NCBI GenBank assembly: GCA_900544825.1 | Contig: UQWP01000003.1 | Coordinates: forward strand, 1 to 64,000 | Direction of reading: 5' to 3' | Length of the DNA: 64,000 nt | Source of the DNA: an uncultured Prevotella sp. | GTDB taxonomy: Bacteria; Bacteroidota; Bacteroidia; Bacteroidales; Bacteroidaceae | Shown: positions 16,619 to 24,061 of the stretch, piece by piece | How positions within the stretch are numbered: the first letter of the stretch is position 1 | How the letters are laid out: the number at the start of each line of letters is the position of its first letter | The notes under the pieces: generated by a model | The model's database searches: none | Seen by the model: only the letters and a program-made list of their open reading frames with translations | Told to the model about the DNA's origin: nothing | Made by a program: the position numbers and the translations under genes

Positions 16619-18055
16619 ATGAGAATGAAATTTACAATATCATACAAGGCAGAGTGGGGGGAGTCTTTGCATGCCGATATCACCTTCTTCGCACGTGACG
16701 GAAAGCGGAAGGTGATAGATCTGGCGATGAACACAGTCGATGGTTATCATTGGATGGCTGAAACCCATACTTTGGAAAACCGTCATCATCCCTTTGTGGC
16801 TGTAGCCTATTATTATAAGGTGGTGGATGCCGAGGGAAATGTGGTGCGCTGGGAATCTGTTGCTTCTCCTAGAGCCTATGTGTATGAGGCGAATAGAAAC
16901 TATATCCTGTCCGACTTCTGGCTGGATGATGAGAATGAGCTGCAGGGCGGTTTCATCAACTATACGGCTCCGGTTGTCTGGGCGGGTGATGAGGCTGCCA
17001 AGCTGCCTCTGTTCGAGCAGACCGTGATCTTCAAGGTTTCTGCTCCGCATCTTCACGAGGGCGAGGCTGTGGCACTGCTGGGTAATCATCCAACCTTGGG
17101 CGAATGGAATACCGACCATTATCTCCCGATGATTCATCAGGGCGGAACCAGTTGGGTGCTTTCTGTCAACGTGCAGGCTTTGGAGGCTCCGCTGGAGTAT
17201 AAATATGTGGTAGTGGATGCCAAGACCCATCAGTTCAAGAGATGGGAGTTTGGTGAGAATCGAACCATGGGCACAGGTATCGCCTATGGCCATGATGAGG
17301 AGGAGGAAGACAACCGATATGCGGCTAGCAGTCCGGAAGAAATCCGACTATTCGCGCAGGATGTCTGCATTCTCCATGGCGGCGAATTCCGTGTGAAGAA
17401 GATGCCGCCTCATGCTCAGTTTAATTTCGATACCTATATCTTCGACTTGGATGGAACCTTGCTTTCTACCCTGGGCGATTTGGCTGCGAGCTGCAATTAT
17501 GCCCTCAAGACCAACGGCTTTCCTGAGCGCAGCGTAGATGAGGTGCGCCGCTTTGTTGGAAACGGTGTCAAGAAACTGATGGAACGTGCCATTCCGGATG
17601 GTTTGGAAAATGAGAAGTTTGACCAGGTGTTTGCCGATTTCCGCAAGCACTATATGATGCATAATCTTGATACCACGCAGCCTTATCCGGGTGTGATGGA
17701 AATGTTACAGGAGTTGAAGGATAGAGGCAAGAATATTGCAGTGGTGAGCAATAAGTTTTATGCTGCCACCCAAGCCCTCTGTCGCCATTTCTTTGGCGAC
17801 TTGGTAGATGTGGCTATAGGTGAGCGGGAGGATATTCAGAAAAAGCCAGCCCCAGATACTGTAAATGAGGCTTTGCACCAGATGAATGCCGATAGGGAAA
17901 GCGCCGTATATATCGGCGACAGTGATGTGGATGTCATGACCGCCAAGAACAGCGGAATGCCTTGCATCAGTGTGCTCTGGGGATTCCGTGATCTCGAATT
18001 CCTTATCGCACATGATGCTAGAATATTTGTTACATCCCCACTGCAGATCTGTTAG
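16619..18055 (+). CDS. Tandem starch-binding (CBM20) - HAD phosphatase fusion protein
   Basis: 478-residue cytoplasmic protein (no signal peptide) joining two modules not normally found together. Residues ~3-105 look like a first CBM20-type domain (FTISYKAEWGESL). ~134-215 is a clear CBM20 (FKVSAPHLHEGEAVALLGNHPTLGEW, PLEYKYVV, WEFGENR). A linker rich in Asp/Glu follows (225-232). Residues ~270-478 form a complete phosphoglycolate-phosphatase-like HAD: DLDGT (D276, D278), VVSN (S377), KKP (K408/K409), GDSDVD (433-438). The N-terminal pair is the kind found at the front of Bacteroidetes MalQ, but here the glucanotransferase is replaced. The frame is open throughout. Likely binds glycogen or maltodextrin; its phosphatase substrate is unknown. 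The stop overlaps the convergent LytTR gene. Confidence 0.85.
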   Translation: MRMKFTISYKAEWGESLHADITFFARDGKRKVIDLAMNTVDGYHWMAETHTLENRHHPFVAVAYYYKVVDAEGNVVRWESVASPRAYVYEANRNYILSDFWLDDENELQGGFINYTAPVVWAGDEAAKLPLFEQTVIFKVSAPHLHEGEAVALLGNHPTLGEWNTDHYLPMIHQGGTSWVLSVNVQALEAPLEYKYVVVDAKTHQFKRWEFGENRTMGTGIAYGHDEEEEDNRYAASSPEEIRLFAQDVCILHGGEFRVKKMPPHAQFNFDTYIFDLDGTLLSTLGDLAASCNYALKTNGFPERSVDEVRRFVGNGVKKLMERAIPDGLENEKFDQVFADFRKHYMMHNLDTTQPYPGVMEMLQELKDRGKNIAVVSNKFYAATQALCRHFFGDLVDVAIGEREDIQKKPAPDTVNEALHQMNADRESAVYIGDSDVDVMTAKNSGMPCISVLWGFRDLEFLIAHDARIFVTSPLQIC

Positions 18056-18762
18056 TTGATTCCGTGTTCTTCTACGAATTTCACCACATCATCCCTGTTG
18101 GTGTCAGAGATAGGCACCGCCAGTTTGCCATAGATGACCTTCATATTCTGGATGTAGTCAAAATTAGTTAGATTGGCAATGAAAGAGCGGTGCACTCTTC
18201 TGAACTTCTCGCGTGGAAGTTTCTCTTCCAGGCGTTTCAGGTTGCCCAGGGTCATGATGCTCCGTCCATCTGCCGTGTGGAACTTCACGTAATCTTTCAC
18301 ACTCTCAATGAAGAGGATGTTCTCGAAAGGAATTCGGGTGTATTTGCTTTCGTTCTTCACCACTACAAAGCCATCGCGCTTGATGGGGTTGTAGGCATCG
18401 TCCTGCATATAATGGTCGAATACCTTCTGGCATGTCTGCATGAAGTCTTCGTATTGGATAGGCTTGACCAGATAGTCGAAGGCGTTCACCTTGTATGCTT
18501 CGATGGCGTACTCCTTGAAAGCTGTTGTGAAGATAATCTTCACGTTCATCGGCACGAGCTTGGCAAACTCGAGTCCGCTGATCTGCTGCATGTGGATAGC
18601 AAGAAACAGAATGTCAAGATGATTGTGGTGGATACCATCAACCGCCTCGATGGCGTTATGGTACGCACCGATAAGGTTAAGGGATGGTGTTTCCTCAACG
18701 TAATGCTTCAGCAAAGCCAAAGCCTCAGGATCTTCATCTATGATAGCGCAGTTTAATATCAT
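18052..18762 (-). CDS. LytTR-type response regulator lacking the phosphoacceptor Asp
   Basis: 236-residue DNA-binding regulator. Residues ~1-118 form a CheY-like receiver (CAIIDEDPEALALL; IFTTAFKEYAIEAY; K100 in YLVKPI). ~130-236 is the LytTR domain (FENILFIESVKDYVKFHTADGR, FRRVHRSFIAN). In the usual LDIQMP motif the phosphorylated Asp is Ala55 (LFLAIHM; codon GCT at 18600-18598), so normal phosphorylation should be impossible. No histidine kinase lies in the window. Convergent with, and 4 bp overlapping, the CBM20-HAD gene. May act constitutively or through another signal. No clear promoter is seen in the 277 bp upstream. Confidence 0.9.
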   Translation of the reverse strand: MILNCAIIDEDPEALALLKHYVEETPSLNLIGAYHNAIEAVDGIHHNHLDILFLAIHMQQISGLEFAKLVPMNVKIIFTTAFKEYAIEAYKVNAFDYLVKPIQYEDFMQTCQKVFDHYMQDDAYNPIKRDGFVVVKNESKYTRIPFENILFIESVKDYVKFHTADGRSIMTLGNLKRLEEKLPREKFRRVHRSFIANLTNFDYIQNMKVIYGKLAVPISDTNRDDVVKFVEEHGIN

Positions 18763-18885
18763 ACTTATTTTATTTGATTAGTTTATGGTATTATCATTTA
18801 TCTGCCTAATAACGGCTGATTTCCCGTTTTATTGTATCCGGAAGAACTTTTTTTCCTGGAAATCTTATTTTTATTCTTTTTCCCT

Positions 18886-18893
18886 TAAATTTG
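18886..18893 (+). promoter_or_regulatory. Possible -7 box upstream of the MORN gene
   Basis: TAAATTTG followed by C, giving a leader of about 140 nt before the MORN start. No good -33. The rest of 18763-19039 shows no ORF or structure I can name. Confidence 0.35.
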
Positions 18894-19039
18894 CTTAATC
18901 TATTTGGCAGTTTGCCGAAAAAGCGTTACTTTTGGGGATTGAATCGAATATATAGGTTCGGAATCGGTCTGACTCCACTCTCGACTCGCACTCTTGTGGC
19001 TCGGGAAAGGCTGTAATACCGGTTCTTTTCGAAATCAAA

Positions 19040-20227
19040 ATGATGATAAACGACATGAATGATAAGAAAAACAATTCTATAAGATATTTTTCTGTAAGCA
19101 CGTTTTTGCTTACAGGTAAGCAGATGATGCTGGCGATGATGCTGGCATGTTCACCTCTTGCCATGTCGGCGCAGAAAATCTCGCTCGGTAGCTGCATCAC
19201 CCGTGATGGAGGCCAGTATAAGGGAGAGATGGTAAGCGGCAAACCACAGGGTAAGGGATCTACCGTTTATAAGAATGGTGATACTTATGAGGGTGCCTAC
19301 GTCAAGGGAAAGCGCAGTGGATATGGCGTATATACTTTCTCGGATGGAGAGAGATACGAAGGACAGTGGCTGCAGGACCAGCAGCACGGCAAGGGCACCT
19401 ATTATTTCCAGAACAATAATAAGTATGTGGGACTCTGGTTCCGCGATTTCCAGCACGGACATGGCGTGATGTACTATTACAATGGTGATAAGTATGACGG
19501 CGACTGGTATAAGGATAAGCGACAGGGAAAAGGTACCTATACCTATTCTAACGGAGCCAAATACAAAGGCCAGTGGATGAACGACATGAAGAATGGAAAC
19601 GGATTCTTCGACTGGGGAGATGGAACCACCTACGATGGACAGTGGGTTGATAACCAGCGCTCCGGTAAGGGTACCTTTAAGTATGCTGACGGTGATACAT
19701 ATATCGGTGACTGGAAGGATGACATCCAGGACGGTAAGGGTATCTATAAATTCCATAACGGCGATATCTATGAAGGTGATTATTCGCAGGGCGAGCGTAC
19801 CGGTGAAGGTATTTTCCGCTCGGCCAGCGGTTCTAAATACACCGGACAGTTTGTGGATGGCCTGCGCTCCGGTCAGGGTACTTTCGTATGGAAGAATGGC
19901 GACATCTATGTTGGCAGCTGGAAGGACGACCTGCAGAATGGTAGGGGAAAGTTGACCAAGAAGAACGGTGACATCTTTGAAGGCGAGTTCAAGAAGGGAT
20001 ATGTGGATGGCAACGTGGTGATACATTACGCCAACGGCAACCGCTTCAAGGGCGTCTATCACAATGGTAAGCGCGAGGGCTTCTGTATCGAGGAAAACAA
20101 GGACGGCAAGCGCTTCGAGGGCAACTATAAGAAGGATGCACGCGATGGCAGGTTCGTAGAGAAAGACCGCAACGGTCAGGTTACTGCCAAGGGTGTATAT
20201 GAGAACGGAAAGCGATTTGAGGATTAA
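19040..20227 (+). CDS. Exported MORN-repeat protein
   Basis: 395-residue protein. After an N-terminal segment with a hydrophobic stretch and a likely cleavage after AMSA (MLAMMLACSPLAMSA), nearly the whole chain is about 14 MORN repeats of 23 residues (YEGxW...G.G.Y...DG pattern) plus a partial last one. MORN sheets are scaffolds and sometimes lipid or protein binding; no enzyme domain is attached. A 9-bp hairpin (19092-19115) lies inside the first codons, so a start at the ATG at 19124 is possible but would leave a poor signal peptide. Precedes yhcH-glgB by about 100 bp. Function unknown. Confidence 0.85.
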   Translation: MMINDMNDKKNNSIRYFSVSTFLLTGKQMMLAMMLACSPLAMSAQKISLGSCITRDGGQYKGEMVSGKPQGKGSTVYKNGDTYEGAYVKGKRSGYGVYTFSDGERYEGQWLQDQQHGKGTYYFQNNNKYVGLWFRDFQHGHGVMYYYNGDKYDGDWYKDKRQGKGTYTYSNGAKYKGQWMNDMKNGNGFFDWGDGTTYDGQWVDNQRSGKGTFKYADGDTYIGDWKDDIQDGKGIYKFHNGDIYEGDYSQGERTGEGIFRSASGSKYTGQFVDGLRSGQGTFVWKNGDIYVGSWKDDLQNGRGKLTKKNGDIFEGEFKKGYVDGNVVIHYANGNRFKGVYHNGKREGFCIEENKDGKRFEGNYKKDARDGRFVEKDRNGQVTAKGVYENGKRFED

Positions 20228-20335
20228 ACTTCCGGCAAGATAGAGTCTTGCAGAAATCAAATTCTTATCCGCTTCAATTCTTCTTTGAAATATAGACTTA
20301 AGAAATTAGAAATCAATCACAAAATTCAATATACT

Positions 20336-20779
20336 ATGGTAATTGATACATTAGACAATTTGGAGAAATATGTTTCTCTCAATCCACTCTTCGCAGAAGT
20401 AGTGAAGTTTATCAACGAGACTGATCTCACTAAGTTGGAGACCGGCAAGCATCCTATCCTGGGTGATGATCTTTTTGTGAATATCGCTGTAGCTCACGGT
20501 AAGACCGAGGAAGAGGCTACCATCGAAGCCCATCGCCAGATGATTGATATTCAGATTCCTTTGAATACAGAGGAAACCTATGGATATTCTCCAGTGAAGG
20601 ATCTCCCTGAAGTGGAATACAACGAGGCTGGAGATTGCACCGTATATCCTGGTGTGAAGGCTCTGACACTGGTAACCTGCAAGCCAGGCCAGTTTGCCAT
20701 CTTCTTCCCACAGGACGGTCATCAGCCATGTATCGGCAAGGGTGATATCCATAAGGCAATCTTCAAGGTAAAGGCTTAA
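20336..20779 (+). CDS. YhcH/YjgK/YiaL family protein
   Basis: 147-residue cupin-fold protein of the DUF386 group, whose members lie in sialic acid and sugar operons and are proposed to act on sugar anomers or intermediates. Marks: GDDLFVNIAVAHGKTEEEATIEAHRQMIDIQIPL (with the metal/ligand E-x-H) and FAIFFPQDGHQPCIGKGDIHKAIFKV near the end. I start at ATG 20336 (MVIDTLDNL), as the 17 extra residues of the longer frame are basic and unlike the family. It lies 41 bp before glgB and is probably co-transcribed. Confidence 0.9.
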   Translation: MVIDTLDNLEKYVSLNPLFAEVVKFINETDLTKLETGKHPILGDDLFVNIAVAHGKTEEEATIEAHRQMIDIQIPLNTEETYGYSPVKDLPEVEYNEAGDCTVYPGVKALTLVTCKPGQFAIFFPQDGHQPCIGKGDIHKAIFKVKA

Positions 20780-20820
20780 AAACCTTAATAAAATAGTAGA
20801 ACCATCTAAAATCATGATAT

Positions 20821-22947
20821 ATGGCAACAGAAAAGAAAACTTCAGCTAAAAATACTACAGCAAAGAAGACAACAGCCAAGAAGGCTACCTGCAAGGCAAC
20901 CGCCAAGTGCGCTACCAAGAAAACCGTGAAGGCTGCTGCCCCAAAACATATCGGACTCGTGAAGAACGATCCATATCTGGCAGACTTTGAGCCTGCTATC
21001 GTAGGAAGACATGAGCATGCGCTCTGGAAACTCAACCAGCTTACCCGTAACGGCAAGATTACGCTCAGCGATTTCGCCAACGGATACGACTACTTCGGAT
21101 TGCACAAGACGGAGAAGGGATGGGTGTTCCGCGAGTGGGCGCCAAATGCTACAGATATCTATCTCATCGGAGATTTCAACGGCTGGCAGGAAAGCCCTAA
21201 GTATCGTGCCAAGCGTATCAAGGGCACCGGCAACTGGGAGTTGAAACTCTCGGAAAAGGCAATGAAGCACGGTGATCTCTTCAAGATGAAGGTGCACTGG
21301 GAAGGTGGAGAAGGCGAGCGTATCCCTGCATGGGCTAACCGTGTGGTTCAGGATGAGCAGACCAAGATATTCTCTGCGCAGGTTTGGAGCCCGGAGCCTT
21401 ACAAGTGGAAGAAGAAGACCTTCAAGCCTAACACCACTCCGCTGCTCATCTATGAGTGCCATATCGGAATGGGACAGGATGCAGAGAAGGTTGGTACCTA
21501 CACCGAGTTTAAGGAGAAGGTGCTGCCACGTATTATTGAGGATGGTTACAACTGCATCCAGATCATGGCTATCCAGGAGCATCCTTATTATGGATCCTTC
21601 GGCTATCACGTAAGCAGCTTCTTTGCTGCCAGCAGCCGTTTCGGAACCCCAGAGGAACTCAAGTCTCTCATTGATACAGCTCATCAGAATGGCATCGCTG
21701 TCATTATGGATATCGTTCACTCTCACGCTGTGAAGAACGAGATGGAAGGTCTCGGAAATCTTGCCGGTGATCCTAACCAGTATTTCTATCCTGGCGACAG
21801 ACACGAGCATCCAGCTTGGGACAGTCTCTGCTTCGACTATGGTAAGGATGAGGTGATGCACTTCCTCCTGAGCAACTGCAAGTATTGGCTCAACGAATAC
21901 CACTTCGATGGCTTCCGCTTCGATGGTGTAACTTCTATGCTCTACTACAGCCACGGTCTGGGAGAGGCGTTCTGCAACTACGGTGACTACTTCAATGGTC
22001 ATGAGGATGATAATGCTATCTGCTATCTCACCCTTGCCAACTGTCTGATTCACGAGGTGAACAAGAATGCCATCACCATCGCCGAAGAGGTGAGCGGTAT
22101 GCCTGGATTGGCAGCCAAGTTTACCGATGGCGGCTATGGCTTCGACTACCGTATGGCGATGAATATTCCAGACTATTGGATCAAGACCATCAAGGAGTTG
22201 AAGGATGAAGACTGGAAGCCATCCAGCATTTTCTGGGAGATCAAGAACCGTCGTGCAGACGAGAAGACCATCTCTTACTGCGAGAGTCACGACCAGGCAT
22301 TGGTAGGCGACAAGACCATCATTTTCCGCCTGATAGATGCTGATATGTACTGGCACTTCAAGAAGGGTGATGAGAACGATATGGTTCACCGAGGCATTGC
22401 CTTGCACAAGATGATCCGTCTGGCTACCGCTTCTACCATCAATGGTGGTTACCTGAACTTCATGGGTAATGAGTTCGGTCATCCAGAGTGGATTGATTTC
22501 CCTCGCGAGGGTAACGGATGGAGCTACAAGTATGCTCGCAGACAGTGGAATCTGGTAGATAACAAGGATCTCTGCTATCACTATCTCGGCGACTTCGACA
22601 AGGAGATGCTCAAGACAATTAAGAGTGAAAAGAACTTTAACAAGACACCAGTTGTTGAAATCTGGCACAATGATGGCGATCAGGTACTCGCTTACATGCG
22701 AGGCGACCTGCTCTTCGTCTTCAACTTCTCGCCAACCCGCTCGTTTACCGACTATGGCTTCCTGGTACCAACCGGTGCCTATAGCGTGGTACTCGATACC
22801 GACAACAAGGCGTTTGGTGGCAACGGTCTGAACGATGACGAGATGACCCACCTCACCAACTATGACCCTGTGTATGTGAACGATCGCAAGGAGTGGTTGA
22901 AGCTCTACTTGCCAGCCCGTTCGGCACTGGTGCTCAAGAAAAATTAA
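20821..22947 (+). CDS. glgB: 1,4-alpha-glucan (glycogen) branching enzyme, GH13, with lysine-rich N-terminal tail
   Basis: Makes alpha-1,6 branches in glycogen. 708 residues. CBM48-type N-domain (FREWAPNATDIYLIGDFNGW), GH13 barrel with DIVHSHAV, nucleophile region FDGFRFDGVTSM, acid/base AEEVSGMPG, and CESHDQALVGDK; C-terminal beta domain (VFNFSPTRSFTDY). The sequence is closer in style to eukaryotic-type branching enzymes than to E. coli GlgB. Residues 1-42 are an unusual Lys/Ala/Thr-rich tail (repeated TAKK), like a histone H1 tail. Follows yhcH; followed after 10 bp by a membrane protein gene. Confidence 0.95.
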   Translation: MATEKKTSAKNTTAKKTTAKKATCKATAKCATKKTVKAAAPKHIGLVKNDPYLADFEPAIVGRHEHALWKLNQLTRNGKITLSDFANGYDYFGLHKTEKGWVFREWAPNATDIYLIGDFNGWQESPKYRAKRIKGTGNWELKLSEKAMKHGDLFKMKVHWEGGEGERIPAWANRVVQDEQTKIFSAQVWSPEPYKWKKKTFKPNTTPLLIYECHIGMGQDAEKVGTYTEFKEKVLPRIIEDGYNCIQIMAIQEHPYYGSFGYHVSSFFAASSRFGTPEELKSLIDTAHQNGIAVIMDIVHSHAVKNEMEGLGNLAGDPNQYFYPGDRHEHPAWDSLCFDYGKDEVMHFLLSNCKYWLNEYHFDGFRFDGVTSMLYYSHGLGEAFCNYGDYFNGHEDDNAICYLTLANCLIHEVNKNAITIAEEVSGMPGLAAKFTDGGYGFDYRMAMNIPDYWIKTIKELKDEDWKPSSIFWEIKNRRADEKTISYCESHDQALVGDKTIIFRLIDADMYWHFKKGDENDMVHRGIALHKMIRLATASTINGGYLNFMGNEFGHPEWIDFPREGNGWSYKYARRQWNLVDNKDLCYHYLGDFDKEMLKTIKSEKNFNKTPVVEIWHNDGDQVLAYMRGDLLFVFNFSPTRSFTDYGFLVPTGAYSVVLDTDNKAFGGNGLNDDEMTHLTNYDPVYVNDRKEWLKLYLPARSALVLKKN

Positions 22948-22957
22948 ACATAGATAT

Positions 22958-24061
22958 ATGGATCATAAAAGGAATAGCACGGCGAAGATGCGCTTCGCCT
23001 GTGCTATCATTTTTTTAGTTTTTGCTTATACATTCCTGGCTTGTTACCAGGCAGACATTCTAGCCGTGGCGCAGCATGTCTTATCAGATGGTAAGACGGA
23101 TTATTTCTATACGCTTGCACCGCTGCTTGTTACCTTTGTATGCTTTCTGCTGCAGTTGGGAGCATACGCGGTGACCCGTGTGAAGCGTCGCTTCCACGGA
23201 CTTACTTATTTCCCTTCATTCCTTTTGCTTGCCCTGATAGCCGATGTGCCTACCCATGTAGATACCGGCGTGTCGTTGGGCTGGTGGTGGCTTGTCCTGC
23301 CTTTCAGCCTGCTGGTCTGGGGTGGTGTGATGTGGGTGGTCAGACAGTTGGAACCTCTTGAGCAGGAACCACATAGCTTCGGTTGGTTCTCACGTTACTC
23401 ATGGGTGAATATCTTCCAGCTTGTCGTGATGATGCTGGCTGTCCTCTTCATCACCAACAACGATCGCCTCTTTCACGAAAGAATGAAGATGGAACATCTG
23501 ATGAAAGAAAAACAGTATGAAAAAGCTTTAGAGGTAGGAGAGAAATCCCTGCAGACCGATTCTTCGCTTACGATGCTCCGTATTGCGTGTCTTTACAAGA
23601 CGGGCGAGCTGGGCAGTCGTCTTTTCTACTATCCATTGGTAGGCGGCAGCCAGTCGATGTATATCAATGGCACATCCGTCAAGGCATTGATGTGGGAGGC
23701 TCCGGTGTGGATGTATGGAACTTCGCCATGGATGAAGAAACATCGCCTGAAGTATCGCCTCTCGAAGGAGTATGAGCTTTGTGCGCTCCTGCTGGATAAG
23801 AAGCTCGATGAATTTGTCCGCAAGCTGGTTAAGTATCACGAGTTGACCAAGCTGCCAACTCATTACAAAGAGGCACTTTTGCTCTATTGTCATCTTCGTA
23901 CGCATCCTATTGTAGAGTTTCACGACAACGTGATGGATGCCGATTTTGCCGATTATCAGTCGATGGAGCGTAAATATAGCAATCCGGTAGAACGCCAGTC
24001 TGTTCTCCGCGATACATATAGCAACACATATTGGTACTATTATGATTATGGAACTAAATAA
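22958..24061 (+). CDS. Multi-pass inner-membrane protein with soluble C-terminal half (DUF6057-like)
   Basis: 367 residues of unknown function. About five hydrophobic spans lie in the first half (~14-32, 48-70, 84-103, 108-126, 148-167). A soluble helical part follows, with TPR-like spacing (MKEKQYEKALEVGEKSLQTDSSLTMLRIACLY) and many aromatic residues at the end (YWYYYDYG). It resembles Bacteroidales proteins labelled DUF6057; that label is from memory. It lies 10 bp after glgB, and its end overlaps the next TPR gene by 20 bp, so the two are translationally linked. Confidence 0.7.
   Translation: MDHKRNSTAKMRFACAIIFLVFAYTFLACYQADILAVAQHVLSDGKTDYFYTLAPLLVTFVCFLLQLGAYAVTRVKRRFHGLTYFPSFLLLALIADVPTHVDTGVSLGWWWLVLPFSLLVWGGVMWVVRQLEPLEQEPHSFGWFSRYSWVNIFQLVVMMLAVLFITNNDRLFHERMKMEHLMKEKQYEKALEVGEKSLQTDSSLTMLRIACLYKTGELGSRLFYYPLVGGSQSMYINGTSVKALMWEAPVWMYGTSPWMKKHRLKYRLSKEYELCALLLDKKLDEFVRKLVKYHELTKLPTHYKEALLLYCHLRTHPIVEFHDNVMDADFADYQSMERKYSNPVERQSVLRDTYSNTYWYYYDYGTK

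Noticed and set aside
18930..19030. Possible tRNA or tRNA remnant (GGTTCG-like segment)
   Set aside because: No acceptor stem or anticodon arm can be folded around it.
18895..19242. Short minus-strand ORF opposite the MORN leader
   Set aside because: No family resemblance and no promoter; overlaps the MORN signal peptide region in antisense.
19151..20260. 369-codon minus-strand frame rich in Val/Ile
   Set aside because: Mirror of the repetitive MORN codons; no start context and no family resemblance.
20842..22851. 669-codon open frame on the minus strand
   Set aside because: Lies wholly opposite glgB, has no recognisable domain, and follows the codon pattern of the real gene; antisense shadow.
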